Below, piece after piece: positions 39,435-47,891 of a DNA stretch of 64,000 nt. A program made the position numbers and the translations under genes. Under the pieces are notes generated by a model. It made no database searches. It was not told where the DNA came from and was given only the letters and a program-made list of their open reading frames with translations. The stretch covers positions 90,733 through 154,732 of the forward strand of contig NZ_KZ984537.1 of assembly GCF_003574395.1 (NCBI RefSeq). Direction: 5' to 3'. Source of the stretch: Tabrizicola thermarum. Lineage in GTDB: Bacteria > Pseudomonadota > Alphaproteobacteria > Rhodobacterales > Rhodobacteraceae. How positions within the stretch are numbered: the first letter of the stretch is position 1; each line of letters starts with the position of its first letter.

Positions 39435-40406
39435 TCAGCGTTCCTTCACATAGGGTTCGCCGCCCGCGCGGGGCGGGATCGCCTTGCCGATGAAGCCGGC
39501 CAGCACGATGACGGTCAGGATGTAGGGCAGGGCCTCGATGAAGGACACCGGCACCTTCACCCGCACGATCCCTTCCACAATGTCCGGCCGTGTCGCCAGC
39601 GCCTGGAAGAATCCGAACAGCAGGCAGGCCCACATCGCCTGCACCGGGCGCCACTTGGCGAAGATCAGCGCGGCAAGGGCGATGTAGCCGCGACCCGCCG
39701 TCATCTCCTTGCCGAAGCCCGCCTGAAGGGCTGTCGCCATATAGGCACCGGCAAGGCCGCAGAGGACGCCCGTCACCATCACCGCCGAAAAGCGCAGGCC
39801 CGCCACGCTGACCCCCGCCGTATCGACCGCCGCCGGGTTTTCCCCCACCGCGCGCAGCCGCAGGCCATAGCGGGTGCGGTAAAGCACCCACCAGGTCAGC
39901 GCGACGATGGCGAAGGCCATGTAGACCAGCACCGAATGGCCCGAGATCACCTCGGCGTAAAGCGGGCCGATCAACGGCACCGGGCGCAGGGCCTCGGCGA
40001 AGGGCAGGGTCAGCTCGCCGAACCGCGCCGCTCCGGTCAGCGGCGGCGTGCGCCCGCCCTGGCCGAACAGCGCCTGCGCCGTCAGCACCGTCAGCCCCGA
40101 GGCCAGGAAGTTCAGCGCCACCCCAGCGATCAGCTGGTTGCCGCGGAAGGTGATCGACGTGACCCCATGGATCAGCGCAAAGATCAGCGACCCGCCGATC
40201 CCCGCCAGCGCGCCCAACCAGGCGCTGCCGGTGTAGAAGGCCACCGCGCCCGCGCACATCGCGGCCACCAGCATCTTGCCTTCCAGCCCGATGTCGAAGA
40301 CGCCAGACCGTTCCGAGTAAAGCCCGGCCAGACAGGCCAGCAGAAGCGGTGTGGCCAGCCGCAGGGTGGAATCGAGCAGTTGCAGCAGCGTTGCGTAATC
40401 CATCAC
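39435..40406 (-). CDS. Nucleoside ABC transporter permease (NupQ/YufQ type)
   Basis: A 323-residue permease of the branched-chain amino acid-like (BPD_transp_2) family, with about nine helices. ERSGVFDIGLEGKMLVAAMC (about 31-50) and the cytoplasmic coupling helix GLRLRAVGENPAAVDTAGVS (about 201-220) are typical. It overlaps the preceding permease gene by ATGA (40403-40406). With the BMP-type lipoprotein-like receptor and the fused ATPase it forms a COG1079/COG4603/COG3845/COG1744 importer. Confidence 0.9.
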   Translation of the reverse strand: MMDYATLLQLLDSTLRLATPLLLACLAGLYSERSGVFDIGLEGKMLVAAMCAGAVAFYTGSAWLGALAGIGGSLIFALIHGVTSITFRGNQLIAGVALNFLASGLTVLTAQALFGQGGRTPPLTGAARFGELTLPFAEALRPVPLIGPLYAEVISGHSVLVYMAFAIVALTWWVLYRTRYGLRLRAVGENPAAVDTAGVSVAGLRFSAVMVTGVLCGLAGAYMATALQAGFGKEMTAGRGYIALAALIFAKWRPVQAMWACLLFGFFQALATRPDIVEGIVRVKVPVSFIEALPYILTVIVLAGFIGKAIPPRAGGEPYVKER

Positions 40407-41503
40407 GCGGCCTCCAGTCTGGACGTGCGGAAAAGGGCGAAGATGCGCACCAGAAGCATCCGCACCATCATGTCCAGCGCTCCGGTGAACAGGATCACCA
40501 GACCCTGCACCACGGTGCGCAACTCGATCGGGATCTTGGTCCAGAGGCCCAGCTCGGCCCCGCCCTGGAACAGGAAGCCGAACAGCAGTGCCGCCAGCAC
40601 GACCCCGATGGGATGGTTCCGCCCCATCAGCGCCACCGCGATGCCGATGAACCCCGCGCCCGAGGCCGAGTTGCCCAGCAGGCGTTCGGCTTCACCCATC
40701 ACGTTGTTGATCGCCATCAGCCCGGCAAGTCCCCCGGAAATCAGCATGGCGATCATGATGATCTTGGTCGGATTGATCCCCGCATAGCGCGCCGCCGGTT
40801 CCGACTTGCCGAAGGCGCGGATCTGGTAGCCCAGCCGCGTGCGCCACAACAGAAGCCAGACCACCACCGCCATCGCCAGCGCGATGAAGAAGGTGACGTT
40901 GGCCGGCACGCCGGACGTGAAGATCAGGTTCAGGCCCGGAATCTCGTTGAAACTCGGCAGATGCGTCGCGGGCGGGAAGTTCGCCGTGGCCGGGTCCATC
41001 TTGCCGGGGGGGCGCAGCACATCGACCAGCATGAAGATCATCAGACTGGCCGCGATGTAGTTGAACATGATCGTGGTGATGACGATATGGCTGCCGCGTT
41101 TCGCCTGAAGGTAGGCCGGGATCGCCGCCCAGGCCGCCCCGAACAGCGCCGCCCCCAGCGAGGCCGCGACCAGCGCGATCGTCCAGTGCGGCCAGGGGAT
41201 GAACAACAGCGTCAGCGCGACGCCCAGCCCCCCCAGTTGCGCCTGCCCCTCGCCGCCGATGTTGAACAGGCCCGCGTGGAAGGCGACCGTCACCGCCAGC
41301 CCGGTGAAGATGAAGCTGGTGGCATAGTAAAGCGTATAGCCCCAGCCATAGGCGTTCATCACGCTGCCCTGCACCATCACCGTGATCGCCTCCCACGGGT
41401 CCTGGCCGATGGCGACGATGACCAGGGCCGAGATGATCGCGGCCAGCGTCAGCGACACGAAGGGGACAAGGGCCACATCGGCCCAGCGTGGCAAACGGTC
41501 CAT
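40403..41503 (-). CDS. Nucleoside ABC transporter permease (NupP/YufP type)
   Basis: A 366-residue permease, larger than its partner, with a first helix at about residues 15-35 and the family phrases NIGGEGQAQLGGLG and RTRLGYQIRAFGKSEPAARYAGI (the coupling loop, around residue 220). The start shares its A with the ATPase stop (TGATG at 41501-41505). Translation is therefore coupled along the operon. Confidence 0.9.
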   Translation of the reverse strand: MDRLPRWADVALVPFVSLTLAAIISALVIVAIGQDPWEAITVMVQGSVMNAYGWGYTLYYATSFIFTGLAVTVAFHAGLFNIGGEGQAQLGGLGVALTLLFIPWPHWTIALVAASLGAALFGAAWAAIPAYLQAKRGSHIVITTIMFNYIAASLMIFMLVDVLRPPGKMDPATANFPPATHLPSFNEIPGLNLIFTSGVPANVTFFIALAMAVVVWLLLWRTRLGYQIRAFGKSEPAARYAGINPTKIIMIAMLISGGLAGLMAINNVMGEAERLLGNSASGAGFIGIAVALMGRNHPIGVVLAALLFGFLFQGGAELGLWTKIPIELRTVVQGLVILFTGALDMMVRMLLVRIFALFRTSRLEAA

Positions 41504-43044
41504 CAGGCGGCCTCCTTCCCGGCGACACCGGCCATCAACAGGCCCAGTTCCCGTTCATCCGTCGTCTCGGGGTCGCGGAAGCCCATGATCCTGCCGTCGA
41601 ACATCACCGCGATGCGGTCGGACAGGCTCATGATCTCGTCCAGCTCGACCGAGACCAGCAGGATCGCCGCGCCTGCGTCGCGCAGGGCGATGATCTGGTT
41701 GTGAATGAACTCGATGGCGCCGATGTCCACCCCCCGCGTCGGCTGGCCGATCAGCAGAAGGGCCGGGTTCTGCTCCATCTCGCGGGCCACCACGATCTTC
41801 TGCTGGTTCCCGCCCGAGAAGGACTTGGCCGCCAGCGTCGGGATCGGCGGGCGGATGTCGAACTTCGCCATCTTCCGTTCAGTGTCGGCACGGATCGCGT
41901 CGTTGTCCATGAAGAGCCGCGACTTCTGATATCTGGGATCGTTGAAATAGCCGAAGGCCACGTTCTCCCAGGCGGTGAAGTCCAGGATCAACCCATGATG
42001 ATGCCGGTCCTCGGGCACATGCGCGATGCCCGCGCTGCGGCGGCTTTGCCCGTCCGAACCCGCGCCGGACAGGGGCAGCACCGCCCCTTTCAGCGTGACC
42101 GACCCGGTCGCCACCTGCATCCCGCCCAGGGCCGCCAGCAGCTCGGACTGGCCGTTGCCCGCCACGCCCGCAATCCCCAGGATCTCGCCCGCGCGGATTT
42201 CGAAACTGACGCCCTTGAGCCGCTCCACCCTGTGCTCGTCGCGCACCCGCAGGTCCTTGACGGACAGGACGACCTCCCCCGGCCTGGCGGCCCCCTTCTG
42301 CACTTCCAGCAGGACCTTGCGGCCCACCATCAGCTCGGCCAACTGCTCGGGCGAGGTCTCGGCGGTCTTCACCGTGGCCACCATCGTGCCCCTGCGCATG
42401 ACGCTGACATTGTCCGTGGCCTCCATGATCTCGCGCAGCTTGTGGGTGATCAGGATCACCGTCTTCCCCTGATCCTTCAGCCCCTTCAGGATGCGGAACA
42501 GGTGGTCCGCCTCGTCCGGGGTCAGCACGCCCGTGGGCTCGTCCAGAATCAGGATATCGGCTTGCCGGTACAGCGCCTTCAGGATCTCCACCCGCTGCTG
42601 ATGGCCCACGGACAGGTCCTCGATCAGCGCGTCGGGGTCAACCTCCAGCTCGTAGTCCCGCGCCAGCCGCTCAAGTTCCTTCCGCGCCTTCGACAGCGAG
42701 CTGTTCAGCATCTGGCCGTCTTCGGCACCCAGGATGATGTTCTCCAGGACGGAAAAATTCTGCACCAGCTTGAAGTGCTGGAAGACCATGCCGATCCCGG
42801 CGCGGATCGCGCTCTGGCTGTCGGGGATGGGGGTCAGCTGGCCGTTGACGAAGATCTGGCCCGCGTCGGCCTTGTAGAAACCATACAGGATCGACATCAG
42901 CGTGGACTTGCCCGCGCCGTTCTCGCCGATGATGCCGTGGATCGTGCCCTTCGGCACCGCGATGTTGATGTCCCTGTTCGCCTGCACCGGACCGAAGGCT
43001 TTCGAGATGCCCTTCAGTTCGATGGCATAAGCCGGATCCGCCAT
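41503..43044 (-). CDS. Nucleoside ABC transporter ATP-binding protein, two ATPase domains
   Basis: A 513-residue fusion of two ABC domains. The first has Walker A GENGAGKST (about 39-47), signature LSVGHQQRVEIL and Walker B ILILDEPTGVLTPDEAD; the second (from about 260) has a degenerate Walker A GVAGNGQSE and the signature FSGGNQQKIVVAREM. One normal and one degenerate site is the rule in this sugar/nucleoside family (COG3845). A terminator-like hairpin separates it from the receptor gene upstream, which would favour higher receptor levels. Confidence 0.92.
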   Translation of the reverse strand: MADPAYAIELKGISKAFGPVQANRDINIAVPKGTIHGIIGENGAGKSTLMSILYGFYKADAGQIFVNGQLTPIPDSQSAIRAGIGMVFQHFKLVQNFSVLENIILGAEDGQMLNSSLSKARKELERLARDYELEVDPDALIEDLSVGHQQRVEILKALYRQADILILDEPTGVLTPDEADHLFRILKGLKDQGKTVILITHKLREIMEATDNVSVMRRGTMVATVKTAETSPEQLAELMVGRKVLLEVQKGAARPGEVVLSVKDLRVRDEHRVERLKGVSFEIRAGEILGIAGVAGNGQSELLAALGGMQVATGSVTLKGAVLPLSGAGSDGQSRRSAGIAHVPEDRHHHGLILDFTAWENVAFGYFNDPRYQKSRLFMDNDAIRADTERKMAKFDIRPPIPTLAAKSFSGGNQQKIVVAREMEQNPALLLIGQPTRGVDIGAIEFIHNQIIALRDAGAAILLVSVELDEIMSLSDRIAVMFDGRIMGFRDPETTDERELGLLMAGVAGKEAA

Positions 43045-43107
43045 GTCTTCCCCCTTGTCGGCCAGGGCACCCGCCGCTTGCGGCGCGGCTTTTCGGGGTG
43101 CTCTTGC

Positions 43108-43139
43108 TAAAATGCCGCGCCAGAGGTCTGGCGCGGCAT
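43108..43139 (-). terminator. Hairpin with T-tract after the BMP receptor gene
   Basis: On the minus strand ATGCCGCGCCAGA pairs perfectly with TCTGGCGCGGCAT (43112-43139) and is followed by TTTTAG. It lies between the receptor and ATPase genes and should partially terminate or protect the receptor message. Confidence 0.8.
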
Positions 43140-43163
43140 CCTTCGTCTCAGGCTGTCAGCCGA

Positions 43164-44159
43164 TCAGAACGAGGCAGCCGGGCAGGTGTTGTCCGACATG
43201 TAGTCGTGGACCACGATCTCGCCCGACTTGATCTTCGCCGCGGCCTCATCGACCTTGGCCTTCATCTCCGGAGTCACCAGCGAGGCGTTGTTCTCGTCCA
43301 TCGCATAGCCGACGCCATCGTTCGCCAGCCCCATGACGTTGATGCCGGGGGTCAGGTTCTCGCCTTCCTTGAAGGCCTCATAGACCGCGTTGTCGACGCG
43401 CTTCAGCATCGAGGTCAGGACCTTGCCCGGATGCAGGTAGTTCTGGTTGCTGTCGACGCCGATCGAGAGGATCCCCTCGTCCGCCGCCGCTTGCAGTACG
43501 CCCACTCCGGTGCCGCCGGCGGCCGCATAGATCACGTCGGCGCCTTGTGCTTTCTGGCCCTTGGCCAGCTCCGCACCCTTCACCGGGTCGTTCCAGGCGG
43601 CCGGAGTCGTCCCGGTCATGTTCAGCACGACCTTGGCATTCGGATTGGCCGCCAGCACGCCCTGGGCATAGCCGCAGCCGAACTTGCGGATCAGCGGGAT
43701 GTCCATGCCGCCGATAAAGCCGACGGTGCCGGTCTTGGTGGCCAGACCCGCCATCATGCCGACAAGGTAGGAGCCTTCATGTTCGTTGAAGACGACCGAT
43801 TTCACATTCGGCTGGTCCACGACCATGTCGATGATCGCGAACTTGGTATTCGGGAAGTCCGGGGCGACCTTGTTCAGCACGTCGCCGAAGGCAAAGCCGG
43901 TCATCACGACGGGGTTCGCGCCCGCTTCGGCCAGACGACGCAGCGCCTGTTCGCGCTGGGCCTCGTCCTGCATCTCCAGTTCCTTGTAGGTGCCGCCCGT
44001 CTCCTTCGCCCACCGCTCGGCGCCGTTGAAGGCGGCCTCGTTGAACGACTTGTCGAACTTGCCGCCCAGGTCGAAGATGATCGCCGGCTCGGCCGCCGCG
44101 ACGCCCGACAGAAGGGCGACTGCCGATACGGCCCCGGCGAGGGATTTCATAAGGCTCAT
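43164..44159 (-). CDS. BMP-family nucleoside-binding protein (PnrA-like)
   Basis: A 331-residue periplasmic receptor with a signal peptide ending SGVAAAEP (no lipobox Cys is seen, unlike PnrA of spirochaetes). The family signature IIFDLGGKFDKSFNEAAFNG (about 27-46) and VGFIGGMDIPLIRKF, DVIYAAAGGTGVGV and GVDSNQ follow. It ends with a CPAASF tail. A gggagaac site precedes the ATG. It is the first gene of the importer operon and lies behind a candidate promoter and a RutR-like box. Confidence 0.92.
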   Translation of the reverse strand: MSLMKSLAGAVSAVALLSGVAAAEPAIIFDLGGKFDKSFNEAAFNGAERWAKETGGTYKELEMQDEAQREQALRRLAEAGANPVVMTGFAFGDVLNKVAPDFPNTKFAIIDMVVDQPNVKSVVFNEHEGSYLVGMMAGLATKTGTVGFIGGMDIPLIRKFGCGYAQGVLAANPNAKVVLNMTGTTPAAWNDPVKGAELAKGQKAQGADVIYAAAGGTGVGVLQAAADEGILSIGVDSNQNYLHPGKVLTSMLKRVDNAVYEAFKEGENLTPGINVMGLANDGVGYAMDENNASLVTPEMKAKVDEAAAKIKSGEIVVHDYMSDNTCPAASF

Positions 44160-44236
44160 GGGTGTTCTCCCGGTTGATACAACACTTCTCCCGCCCAGTC
44201 CGCCGGTTTCCCGGTCGCGGGCGAGGTCTGGCGTTG

Positions 44237-44310
44237 ATTAGCGACAAAGCCTCGATGGGGGTCAAGCCAGATTCGCGTGTGATCGGCAAAAACCTGACTC
44301 GTTGGTCAGG
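44237..44310 (-). promoter_or_regulatory. Promoter of the nucleoside importer with RutR-like box
   Basis: On the minus strand TTGACC (44265-44260) and GCTAAT (44242-44237) are 17 nt apart. Further upstream, CTGACTCGTTGGTCAG (44294-44309) is an inverted repeat matching 10 of 14 defined bases of the E. coli RutR box TTGACCAnnTGGTCAA. RutR controls pyrimidine catabolism, which suits a nucleoside importer. The box lies upstream of the -35. Confidence 0.5.
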
Positions 44311-44315
44311 AAGGT

Positions 44316-44747
44316 CTAGGCCCCCACTGCAACCGCCAGATCGCGTTGCAGGACCAGAGCGTCGATCGCTGGCCCGCCCGGTGTCTGGTAATAGCCCTTG
44401 CGCCGCCCCGCTGCGGTGAACCCCGCAGAGTCGTAAAGCGCCAGCGCCGCGCCATTTTCGGCGGAAACCTCAAGAAAGGCGCGCTCGGCGCCGCGCAGCC
44501 GGGCCTGATACAGAAACCGCGCGACCAGCCTGCGGCCAAGGCCCCGGCGCCGGGCCTCAGGCTGGACGGCGAGTGTCAGAAGCTCGGCCTCGCCCGCGAC
44601 CGCCCGGCCCAGAAGAAAAGCCGCGTCCGCCTCGACCAGAAGAAAGCACAACGGGTCGGACAGGAGGCCGCTGAAATCGGCAGCACTCCACGGGGCAGGA
44701 GTGCGGAAACACCGGGCATGAAGCGCGGCCAGCGCCTCGGGCGTCAC
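44316..44747 (-). CDS. rimI: Ribosomal protein S18-alanine N-acetyltransferase
   Basis: A 143-residue GNAT acetyltransferase. The acetyl-CoA binding motif is LAVQPEARRRGLGRRLV (about 73-89) and AFLEVSAENGAALALYDSAG (about 101-120) is the typical RimI block. The GTG start overlaps the tsaB stop (GTGA at 44744-44747). tsaB-rimI pairing is conserved, and supports RimI over a generic GNAT. The C-terminus is slightly shortened compared with E. coli RimI. Confidence 0.85.
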   Translation of the reverse strand: MTPEALAALHARCFRTPAPWSAADFSGLLSDPLCFLLVEADAAFLLGRAVAGEAELLTLAVQPEARRRGLGRRLVARFLYQARLRGAERAFLEVSAENGAALALYDSAGFTAAGRRKGYYQTPGGPAIDALVLQRDLAVAVGA

Positions 44748-45349
44748 GGCAGAATCACCGGCGGCGGGTCTGCGGGCGGGACAGCGTCGGCCCCGCGCAG
44801 GTAGAACGGGGAAGGGCGCGGCTGCGGGCTGGCCGCCCGTTCGGCGCCGATGCGGGCGATGGCCTCGACCAGCGGCATCGCCGGGGGCAGGGCGCCCGGA
44901 CCGGCGGCCGAGCCGGTGGCGGGGCAGGCCGGGACGATCCGGTCGGCCAGATGGGCAGGGCCCGGGCCTGCGGGGGTGAACAGCTGGACATAGACCTGAT
45001 CGCGCCGCGCGTCCTCGATCACGACCAGCGGGCGCGGCAGGCCGTGGGCCAGCGCCTCCAGCCGGGTCACGCCCACCGCCGGGATCCCCAGACCCAGCGC
45101 CAGCCCCCGGGCGGCGGCCACCGCGATCCGCACGCCGGTGAAGTTGCCCGGCCCGGTCCCGACCGCCAGCGCCCTGAGGTCGCGCCAGCCGATCCCGCCT
45201 TCGGCCAGCACCTCTTCCAGCAGCGGGATCAGCCGCTCGGCCTGGCCTTTTTCCATCGGCTCCAGCCGCTGGATCACCCGGCCCTGCAAAAGCAAGGCGG
45301 CCGCGCAATGCGCGGCCGAGGTGTCGAAGGCCAGGATGGGCAGCAGCAC
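44744..45349 (-). CDS. tsaB: tRNA threonylcarbamoyladenosine biosynthesis protein TsaB
   Basis: A 201-residue partner of TsaD in t6A37 tRNA modification. ILAFDTSAAHCAAALL (about 5-20), ERLIPLLEEVL and the ASKHA motif VGTGPGNFTGVRIAVAAARG (about 63-82) are canonical. It begins 18 nt after nfuA on the same strand and overlaps rimI. TsaD and TsaE are not in the window. Confidence 0.93.
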   Translation of the reverse strand: MLLPILAFDTSAAHCAAALLLQGRVIQRLEPMEKGQAERLIPLLEEVLAEGGIGWRDLRALAVGTGPGNFTGVRIAVAAARGLALGLGIPAVGVTRLEALAHGLPRPLVVIEDARRDQVYVQLFTPAGPGPAHLADRIVPACPATGSAAGPGALPPAMPLVEAIARIGAERAASPQPRPSPFYLRGADAVPPADPPPVILP

Positions 45350-45367
45350 GTCCGTCAGGCCGCCCCG

Positions 45368-45931
45368 TTACGCAGCAACCGGGCGGACTTCCAGCACTTC
45401 CGGGATGTAGTGCCGCAAGAGGTTCTCGATCCCCATCTTCAGCGTCAGGGTCGAGGACGGGCAGCCCGCGCAGGCGCCCTGCATGTGCAGATAGACCACA
45501 CCCCGGTCAAAGCCATGGAACGTGATGTCCCCGCCATCCTGTGCCACCGCGGGCCGGACGCGGGTGTCCAGCAACTCCTTGATCTGGCGCACCACATCGC
45601 CATCCTCGCCGGTGTGCTCGGCATGGCCGCCGCCGTTCGACCCCTCGCCCTCGATCACCGGGGCGCCCGACTGGTAATGCTCCATGATCGCGCCCAGGAT
45701 CTGCGGCTTGATATGCGCCCAGTCCACATCCTCGGCCTTCGTCACCGTCACGAAGTCGGTGCCGAAGAACACGCCCGTGACGCCGCCCGCCGCAAAGATG
45801 CGCCTGGCCAGAGGCGATTTCGCCGCCGCCTCGGCGCTGGGGAAGTCGGCCGTCCCAAGCTCCAGCACGGTCTGGCCGGGCAGGAATTTCAGCGTGGCGG
45901 GGTTCGGCGTGGATTCGGTCTGGATGAACAT
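45368..45931 (-). CDS. NifU-family Fe-S scaffold/carrier (NfuA-like)
   Basis: A 187-residue protein with an N-terminal Nfu_N domain (MFIQTESTPNPATLKFLPGQ, about 1-90) and a C-terminal NifU domain (about 110-187) holding the cluster ligands in GACAGCPSSTLTLK (CxxC near residue 155). It carries a 4Fe-4S cluster to target proteins. This domain order is the mitochondrial NFU1/alphaproteobacterial type. It is the first gene of nfu-tsaB-rimI and divergent from the baeRF-like gene. Confidence 0.93.
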   Translation of the reverse strand: MFIQTESTPNPATLKFLPGQTVLELGTADFPSAEAAAKSPLARRIFAAGGVTGVFFGTDFVTVTKAEDVDWAHIKPQILGAIMEHYQSGAPVIEGEGSNGGGHAEHTGEDGDVVRQIKELLDTRVRPAVAQDGGDITFHGFDRGVVYLHMQGACAGCPSSTLTLKMGIENLLRHYIPEVLEVRPVAA

Positions 45932-46070
45932 CTGCGATCTCCGACAGGATCAGTCGGATATGCGCTCGCGACCCCCGACTGTCAAGGCAGAGCGCCGCCG
46001 CAACCCCGCCGCAAGGTTGAACCGGGGCGGCACAGGCCCCACCTGTCCAAGGCATCACAATGAGGTCCGA

Positions 46071-47192
46071 ATGCTTTACGTCGATATTCCCACCGCGCCC
46101 GAATTGCAGAAACTGGTCGCTCATCGCGGCGAGGCATCCGTGTCCTTCTACCTGCGCACCACGCCGGAAACCCAGAACATCGGCCCGTCCCGGACCGAGC
46201 TGGGCAATCTTCTGAAGACCGCGGTTGCCCAGCTGGAAGCCGTGGGCACGGAAAAGCGCACCATCTGGCCGATCGAGGAACAGGTTCACGACCTTCTGGA
46301 CGACGACGACTTCTGGAAATTCCAGGCCAATTCGCTGGCCGTCTTTGTCACGCCCCGCAGTCTGCGGTCGTTCCGCCTGCCGAACCACCTGACCGACATG
46401 GTCCAGGTCTCGGACCGGTTCCACATCAAGCCTCTTCTGCGCGCCGTCTCCGTCCAGCAGCACACTTTCGTGCTGGCGTTGGCGGAAAACGAGGTGCGGC
46501 TGGTCGAGGTTTTCGCCGACTTGCCTGCGCAAGAGGTGAAGGTGCCAGACATGCCGAAGGACGCGGCCTCGGCCGCCGGGACTGCCAATGTGAACAGTCG
46601 CAGCTACGCGCAGCGCAAGGGCGGCGCCGAAGGGCAGAACATCCTGCTGCGCGCCTTCTGCCGCAAGGTCGATGCAGCCCTTCGCCCGGTGCTGTCGGGC
46701 CGGTCCGAACCCCTGATCCTGGCCGCGACCGAGCCCCTGGCCTCGATGTTCCGTTCGGTCTCCAGCCATGACCACCTGGCGCCCGAGGGCATCAGGACCA
46801 GCCCGGTCCGCATGTCGGCCGCCGAACTGGCCGAGGCAGCGCGCCCGATCCTAGATGCGCTGCACGCCCGGATGATCGGCGACGTCCACGCGCTGTTCTC
46901 GGCCCGCGAGAACGAGGGCCGCGCCACGACCCAGATCGCCCGCGCCGCCCGCGCCGCGACGTTCGGCGCTGTCGACACGCTTCTGGTCGACATCGACGAG
47001 GTGGTGCCCGGCACCGTGGACGAGACCACCGGCGAAGTGACCTTCGAGAAAGAGGAAAGCGCCATCAGCTATGGCGTGGTGGACGAGATCGCGGGCCGAG
47101 TGCTGGCCTCCGGTGGGCGGGTGCTGGCGGTGCGGCGCGACGACATCCCGCAGGGGGCCTCGCTGGCGGCCATCCTGCGCTATGCCATCTAG
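46071..47192 (+). CDS. baeRF-like protein (archaeo-eukaryotic release-factor fold)
   Basis: A 373-residue protein starting MLYVDIPTAPELQKLVAHRG. The arrangement (N-terminal PTAPELQKL.....SFYL, a central VFVTPRSLRSFRLP....D.V.V...FHIKPLL, then an ERF1_3-like C-terminal half ending in VLAVRRDDIPQG) fits the bacterial family with the fold of archaeal/eukaryotic class I release factors. No GGQ motif is seen, so it is not a peptide-release enzyme. The role is unknown, possibly ribosome- or stress-related. The start ATG is at 46071; a weak gaggtc site precedes it. Confidence 0.6.
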   Translation: MLYVDIPTAPELQKLVAHRGEASVSFYLRTTPETQNIGPSRTELGNLLKTAVAQLEAVGTEKRTIWPIEEQVHDLLDDDDFWKFQANSLAVFVTPRSLRSFRLPNHLTDMVQVSDRFHIKPLLRAVSVQQHTFVLALAENEVRLVEVFADLPAQEVKVPDMPKDAASAAGTANVNSRSYAQRKGGAEGQNILLRAFCRKVDAALRPVLSGRSEPLILAATEPLASMFRSVSSHDHLAPEGIRTSPVRMSAAELAEAARPILDALHARMIGDVHALFSARENEGRATTQIARAARAATFGAVDTLLVDIDEVVPGTVDETTGEVTFEKEESAISYGVVDEIAGRVLASGGRVLAVRRDDIPQGASLAAILRYAI

Positions 47193-47240
47193 ACCTGCTC
47201 CCCGGCCGGGACCGCCCGGCCGGGGCTGGTCGTGCCGGTG

Positions 47241-47399
47241 TCAGTCCCGGTCGGACCCCCAATAGGCATACATCTGCTCGATGGCAGTCAGGGGCCTCAG
47301 GGTGCGTACCGGGACCGGTGTGGCATCGGCCTTGTAGTAGGGCGCGGTTTCGGGCGCGACGGGCGCGGCAACCCCGCGACGGAATGGAATGACAGACAT
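47241..47399 (-). CDS. 52-residue conserved small protein
   Basis: A short gene reading MSVIPFRRGVAAPVAPETAP at its start and RPLTAIEQMYAYWGSDRD at its end. The basic N-terminus, a Pro/Ala linker with YYKAD, and the helical LTAIEQMYAYW tail look like a selected protein: the frame is clean, ends in tandem acidic residues, and is preceded by a gaaagg site. I believe similar short proteins occur in Rhodobacteraceae but cannot name a family. It lies in the 325-nt gap between the baeRF gene and dgkA, in the same direction as dgkA-eptA and downstream of them. Confidence 0.65.
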   Translation of the reverse strand: MSVIPFRRGVAAPVAPETAPYYKADATPVPVRTLRPLTAIEQMYAYWGSDRD

Positions 47400-47517
47400 T
47401 GCATGAGCCTTTCACGTCAAGGCTCCTCCCATGCCGCCAAGATAGGACAGCAGGCCGACCGACCCAAGGGCTTGTTCCGCAAGGCTGCGTTGCTTGCCCG
47501 TCATGCGTGTGGTTTGC

Positions 47518-47889
47518 CTACCAGATCAGCACGATGCCCGCATAAATCAGCAAGGCGCCGATCACGCAGGCCACGGCCAGTGAGCCAAGGTCCTTGGCGT
47601 CCTTTGCCCAGGCCGACCAGCCCGGCGACAGGTGATCGACCAGCACTTCGACTGCGGTGTTCAGCGCCTCGATGGCGATCAGCACCAGACCCAGCGCGAT
47701 CAGGCCCGCGATCTCGGGCAGCGTGGCCCCGAAGACGATGAAGGCCACCCCAAGCGCCAGGATCAGCAGGACCTCCTGCCGGAAGGCGCTCTCCCGCGCC
47801 AGCCGCTTCAGGCCCGCTGCCGAGTAGCCCGCCGCGGCAAGGAAATGCGCCACCCCCGACTTGCGCGGGGGCTTTTCCCGAACTGCCAT
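47518..47889 (-). CDS. dgkA: Diacylglycerol kinase
   Basis: A 123-residue integral membrane kinase with three helices. The signature IEALNTAVEVLVDHL...KDAKDLGSLAV (about 72-108) is the DgkA motif (E.xNTAxE...D......KD..S.AV) with the catalytic Glu near residue 73. It turns diacylglycerol into phosphatidic acid. It starts 2 nt after the eptA stop, and so is cotranscribed with the enzyme whose side product is diacylglycerol. Confidence 0.93.
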   Translation of the reverse strand: MAVREKPPRKSGVAHFLAAAGYSAAGLKRLARESAFRQEVLLILALGVAFIVFGATLPEIAGLIALGLVLIAIEALNTAVEVLVDHLSPGWSAWAKDAKDLGSLAVACVIGALLIYAGIVLIW

Positions 47890-47891
47890 GA

